This document shows, one piece after another, positions 61,066-64,000 of a stretch of 64,000 bases of DNA (its first letter is position 1; every line of letters begins with the position of its first letter). Source of the stretch: Pedobacter boryungensis (GTDB lineage: Bacteria; Bacteroidota; Bacteroidia; Sphingobacteriales; Sphingobacteriaceae). The notes under the pieces are model-generated. The model was not told where the DNA came from and did no database searches. It was given only the letters and a program-made list of their open reading frames with translations. The stretch is from positions 496,001 through 560,000 of the forward strand of contig NZ_JABMKV010000001.1 in NCBI RefSeq assembly GCF_013204825.1, written 5' to 3'. Position numbers and translations under genes: made by a program.

Positions 61066-61671
61066 ATAACAATCCGTCCTTTCGACTGGAGCGCAGTGAA
61101 GTGGAGAACTAAAGAAAGCGTAGCTAAATCTTTGAAGTTATCTTAGTGCAAAGGGCAAGGATTTAGCTTCGCTTAGCAAATGTGGTTTTGGTGCAAAGTT
61201 CAAAGATTTAGCTTCGCTGAGCACTGCGTGGTTCTCGGCTACGCTCGAAATGACGATAACTTATTCGCCCCGCGGCAAAGAGCGGACCAACAACAATCCG
61301 TCCTTTCGACTGGAGCGCAGCGAAATGGAGAAATCTTTGGACCTATCTTTTGCAAAGTGCACAGGTTTCTCGGCTACGCTCGAAATGACGATACTTTAGC
61401 AGGAACCCAAGAGCGTAGGGCAGACAGGAACGGCGGGCCAGCGTGAGCCCAGAGCGTGGAAGCATCGTTCCTGGCTTGATCTTTTGCATACTTTTCCATC
61501 AAGGGAAAAGTTTGATGCCCCGCGGCAAAGAGCGGACAAATAGCAATCCGTCCTTTCGACTGGAGCGCAGCGAAATGGAGAAATCTTTGAACCTAGTATT
61601 TTGTGTAAAGGTTTCTCGGCTACGCTCGAAATGACGATAGCTTATTCACCCCCGCGGCAAAGAGCGGACAC
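61066..61671. repeat. Repeat island 2
   Basis: Three copies of the AATCCGTCCTTTCGACTG core (61071, 61295, 61545) with the same cruciform arms and the AAGAGCGTAGGGCAGACAGG and GCGGCAAAGAGCGG blocks as island 1, but shuffled and partly deleted. The whole 873-base gap before the YceI gene holds only this island plus AT-rich flanks. Confidence 0.85.
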
Positions 61672-61786
61672 AGCTAAGGCTTCGTGGTATGACGCATAAA
61701 TGTGAATATACAAAGAGCATACACAACTAAGGATTGACTTTAAAACTTGAATTAATTAAATATTTAAACCCTTAAAAACTACAATT

Positions 61787-62449
61787 ATGTACAACAAACT
61801 ACCCCTAAATTACCTCCTTATTATCACTACAACCTTGTCCTTTGCTTGCAGTAGACCAATAAAAGAAGAAAAGAAAAACAATGCAAATGCATCAGCAAAT
61901 CCGGTATCATTACATGTGGGCGATGAAAAATACGTGCCAATCGATACAAAGGAAAGTGTAGTAGTTTGGAGAGGTGCAATGCAAATTGGCGCTAATGCAC
62001 ATACAGGATATGTTTATTTCTCGAAAGGTGAGTTGAAGGTAGAAGACAATCAACTCATAGGTGGTACATTGGAGGTAGACATGAATACGATTGAAGACAA
62101 TAAGCATGGAAAAAATAATGGATTAATTAATCACTTAAAAAACCCTGATTTCTTTGATGTCAAAAATTTTCCTACTGCTACGATAACAATTACTGCAGTT
62201 GAGCCACTACATACAGCAATGATGCAAATTACAGGCGACCTTACCATTAAAGGCATCACACGACCAGTTACATTTACTGCTCAAGTACAAATTAAAGACG
62301 GAGTTGTTAATGCAAGTGGCAAACTGAATATTGACCGAACGGAGTGGGGGATCCGTTATAAATCTGGGAAGTTCTTAGAGAATTTAGCCGATCAAACCAT
62401 TTCCGACACCCTTGAATTCGACATCAAAGTTGTAGCAAAGCATAAATAG
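61787..62449 (+). CDS. YceI family lipoprotein
   Basis: A 220-residue lipoprotein (LSFAC, Cys21) with the YceI lipocalin-like beta barrel: VVWRGAMQIGANAHTGYVYFSKGEL, LINHLKNPDFFDVKNFPTATI (core HLKNPDFFDVKNFPTA), GDLTIKGITRPVTF and LNIDRTEWGIRYKSG. YceI proteins bind isoprenoid or polyprenyl-type lipids. It stands between repeat islands 2 and 3 as a single gene. Confidence 0.9.
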   Translation: MYNKLPLNYLLIITTTLSFACSRPIKEEKKNNANASANPVSLHVGDEKYVPIDTKESVVVWRGAMQIGANAHTGYVYFSKGELKVEDNQLIGGTLEVDMNTIEDNKHGKNNGLINHLKNPDFFDVKNFPTATITITAVEPLHTAMMQITGDLTIKGITRPVTFTAQVQIKDGVVNASGKLNIDRTEWGIRYKSGKFLENLADQTISDTLEFDIKVVAKHK

Positions 62450-62867
62450 GAGTAGACAAGACCGTAAAACCTATATTGCACTGAAAGGGTAACAACAATC
62501 CGTCATTTCGACTGGAGCGCAGCGCAATGGAGAACTAAAAGAAAGCGTAGCTAAATCTTTGGACCTAATACTTAGTGCAAAATGGAAAGATTTAGCTTCG
62601 CTGAGCAAGCGTGGTTTTGGTGCATAGATTTAGCTTCGCTGAGCACTGCGTGGTTCTCGGCTATGCTCGAAATGACGATCCGTTACTCTTATCACTATCA
62701 AATTGTCTTAGCAGGAACCCAAGAGCGTAGGGCCGACAGGAACGGCGGGCCAGCGTAAGCCTAGCGAGGAAGCATCGTTCCTGAATTGATCTTTTGCATA
62801 CTTTTCCATCAAGGGAAAAGTTTGATGCCCCCGTGGCAAAGAGCGGACAACAAAAAGTGCAAAATGC

Positions 62868-63035
62868 AAAGATTTAGCTTCGCTGAGCAAGCGTGGTTCT
62901 CGGCTACGCTCGAAATGACGATAGCTTATTTGCCCCCGCGGCAAGAGATCGACACTATTTAGGTTAACTAAACTTTTTGAATGTATTTCGCATTAGGATA
63001 CCCAATCGAGTTGGGTATGACGAGTCTAGAAAGCA
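62868..63035 (+). repeat. 168-bp direct repeat, copy 1
   Basis: Matches 63552-63719 over 168 bases with a single difference (GAGCAAGCGTGG against GAGCAAACGTGG). Contains a cruciform arm, ATACCCAA/TTGGGTAT hairpin and GTTAACTAAAC segment. Near-identity marks a recent duplication. Confidence 0.9.
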
Positions 63036-63551
63036 CTGCCCCAAGAGCGTAGGGCCGACAGGAACGGCGGGCCAGCGTAAGCCTAGCGAGGAAGCATCGT
63101 TCCTGGCTTGATCTTTTGCATACTTTTCCATCAAGGGAAAAGTTTGATGCCCCCGCGGCAAAGAGCGGACAAATAATAATCCGTCATTTCGACTGGAGCG
63201 CAGCGAAATGGAGAACTAAAAGAAAGCGAAGCTAAATCCTTGAATTATTACTTAGTGTAAAGATTTCTCTGCTACGCTCGAAATGACGATCCATTACTCT
63301 CATCACTATCAAATTGTCTTGGCAGGAACCCAAGAGCGTAGGGTAGACAGGAACGGCGGGCCATGCGTGAGCCTATAGCGGGGAAGCTTCGTTCCTGGCT
63401 TGATCTTTTGCATACTTTTCCATCAAGGGAAAAGTTTGATGCCCCCGCGGCAAAGAGCGGAAAAACAATAATCCCTCCTTTCGACTGTAGCGCAGCGAAA
63501 TGGAGAACTAAAAGAAAGCGAAGCTAAATCTTTGAACTTATTATTTAGTGT

Positions 63552-63719
63552 AAAGATTTAGCTTCGCTGAGCAAACGTGGTTCTCGGCTACGCTCGAAAT
63601 GACGATAGCTTATTTGCCCCCGCGGCAAGAGATCGACACTATTTAGGTTAACTAAACTTTTTGAATGTATTTCGCATTAGGATACCCAATCGAGTTGGGT
63701 ATGACGAGTCTAGAAAGCA
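63552..63719 (+). repeat. 168-bp direct repeat, copy 2
   Basis: Second copy of 62868-63035, offset by 684 bases, with one mismatch. Confidence 0.9.
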
Positions 63720-63744
63720 GTGCCCCAAAGAGCTGACGTGAACT

Positions 63745-63780
63745 AAAAAAGAAACCCTCTCTAATTTCAAGAGAAGGTAT
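63745..63780 (-). terminator. Intrinsic terminator of the CHAP-domain gene
   Basis: On the minus strand ACCTTCTCT and AGAGAGGGT form a stem (one wobble), followed by a T run (63745-63750). Confidence 0.75.
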
Positions 63781-63805
63781 CTTTTAACAACTAAATAAAA
63801 CCAAA

Positions 63806-64000
63806 TCATGGCAACCAATGCGCATATAACGCAATAGTCTTTCGATGGCGCCACTTCCGATACACCCCATCACCATCACTACTCCCATTAACATTGGTAT
63901 TCCCTTCAATAGCAATCACCCAATCACTTTGCGTTCTTTCTACCAATCCACAATGTACAATCCGACCTTTTTCAGTCGAATACAAACCTAATACATCACC
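63806..64000 (-). CDS. CHAP/endolysin-like amidase or peptidase, C-terminal fragment (5' end beyond window)
   Basis: The last 64 residues of a minus-strand gene are visible and continue past the window edge. GDVLGLYSTEKGRIVHCGLVE, DWVIAIEGNTN and GSSDGDGVYRKWRHRKTI (core EGNTN and DGDGVYRK) match the C-terminal half of CHAP-type cell-wall hydrolases, including the His of the catalytic pair (VHCG). Such genes occur in phage lysis modules and in housekeeping murein hydrolases. A terminator follows, then the repeat island. Confidence 0.7.
   Translation of the reverse strand, partial: GDVLGLYSTEKGRIVHCGLVERTQSDWVIAIEGNTNVNGSSDGDGVYRKWRHRKTIALYAHWLP

Larger units (their letters stand above)
62487..63730. 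repeat. Repeat island 3
   Basis: Three copies of the AATCCGTC/AATCCCTC core (62497, 63178, 63470), several AAGAGCGTAGGG blocks and four GCGGCAA-AGAG blocks, in the same order as island 1 but with internal duplications. It fills most of the 1.36-kb gap between the YceI gene and the next CDS. Open frames here are repeat artefacts. Confidence 0.85.

Noticed and set aside
53120..63730. CRISPR array
   Set aside because: Repeat units are about 300 bp with variable spacing and share almost all sequence including the spacers; there are no cas genes.
53120..63730. Insertion sequence or transposon
   Set aside because: No transposase-like reading frame and no target-site duplication could be recognised in the window.

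Overview
The window looks like a chromosomal segment of a Bacteroidota member, most likely Sphingobacteriaceae and Pedobacter-like. The reasons are the AT-rich genes, several TAnnTTTG-type -7 promoter boxes, the absence of strong Shine-Dalgarno sites, Bacteroidota-specific families (DUF4296, PL10, OmpP1/FadL, TIGR02757, THUMP-like methyltransferase) and REP-like intergenic repeats. Genus assignment is inference; there is no rRNA to test it.

Region 1 (1-15963) is a one-direction pectin and hexuronate catabolism island. It starts inside a GH105 unsaturated-glucuronyl hydrolase, followed by a PL10 pectate lyase and a two-domain esterase. Then come uxaB, uxaA, kduI, a KduD/UxuB-type SDR, uxaC, kdgK, kdgA, an ExuT-like MFS transporter and a GapN-like dehydrogenase. 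Together they can take oligogalacturonides to pyruvate and 3-phosphoglycerate. No SusC/SusD pair and no dedicated regulator are visible. Palindromes upstream of uxaB are the best candidate operator.

Region 2 (15964-52990) is mostly housekeeping: ubiX, mtaB, lgt, suhB, an Nfu protein, purB, DUF72, peroxiredoxin, cold-shock protein, a yggS-GNAT-DUF3298-lysC operon, DUF4296-mutS2, scoAB, a LysM-protein/udk pair, dps, a UbiD-family decarboxylase, an OmpP1 porin, proS, a trans-sulfuration enzyme, a GT2, a POT transporter and a thiolase. It contains the most interesting module. An ECF-type sigma factor (23387-23953) is followed one base later by a protein that appears to fuse an anti-sigma-like N-terminus, one membrane segment and a periplasmic trypsin-like protease. 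The roughly 500-bp intergenic region upstream carries a bipartite motif, GGGTTACC-N14-G(T/C)ATTAA. Three copies have exact spacing and a fourth is imperfect. Two face a small heptad-repeat lipoprotein gene and two face the sigma gene. This looks like an autoregulated envelope-stress regulon. A candidate small RNA with its own promoter and terminator lies at about 16080-16147.

Region 3 (52990-64000) is repeat-rich and accessory. Three islands of GC-richer, roughly 300-bp cruciform-forming repeats (about 53120-53881, 61066-61671 and 62487-63730) surround an Arc-like RHH/PH-domain/SPFH operon, an HDIG (PgpH-like) membrane phosphodiesterase, a tRNA-Ser/tRNA-Pro/tRNA-Pro cluster, two orphan envelope proteins, a membrane-anchored winged-helix regulator and a YceI lipoprotein. 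A degenerate copy of a tRNA-Pro 3' end lies just downstream of the tRNA cluster. The window ends inside a CHAP/endolysin-like gene on the minus strand.

All functional calls rest on reading motifs and context; no database search was possible.
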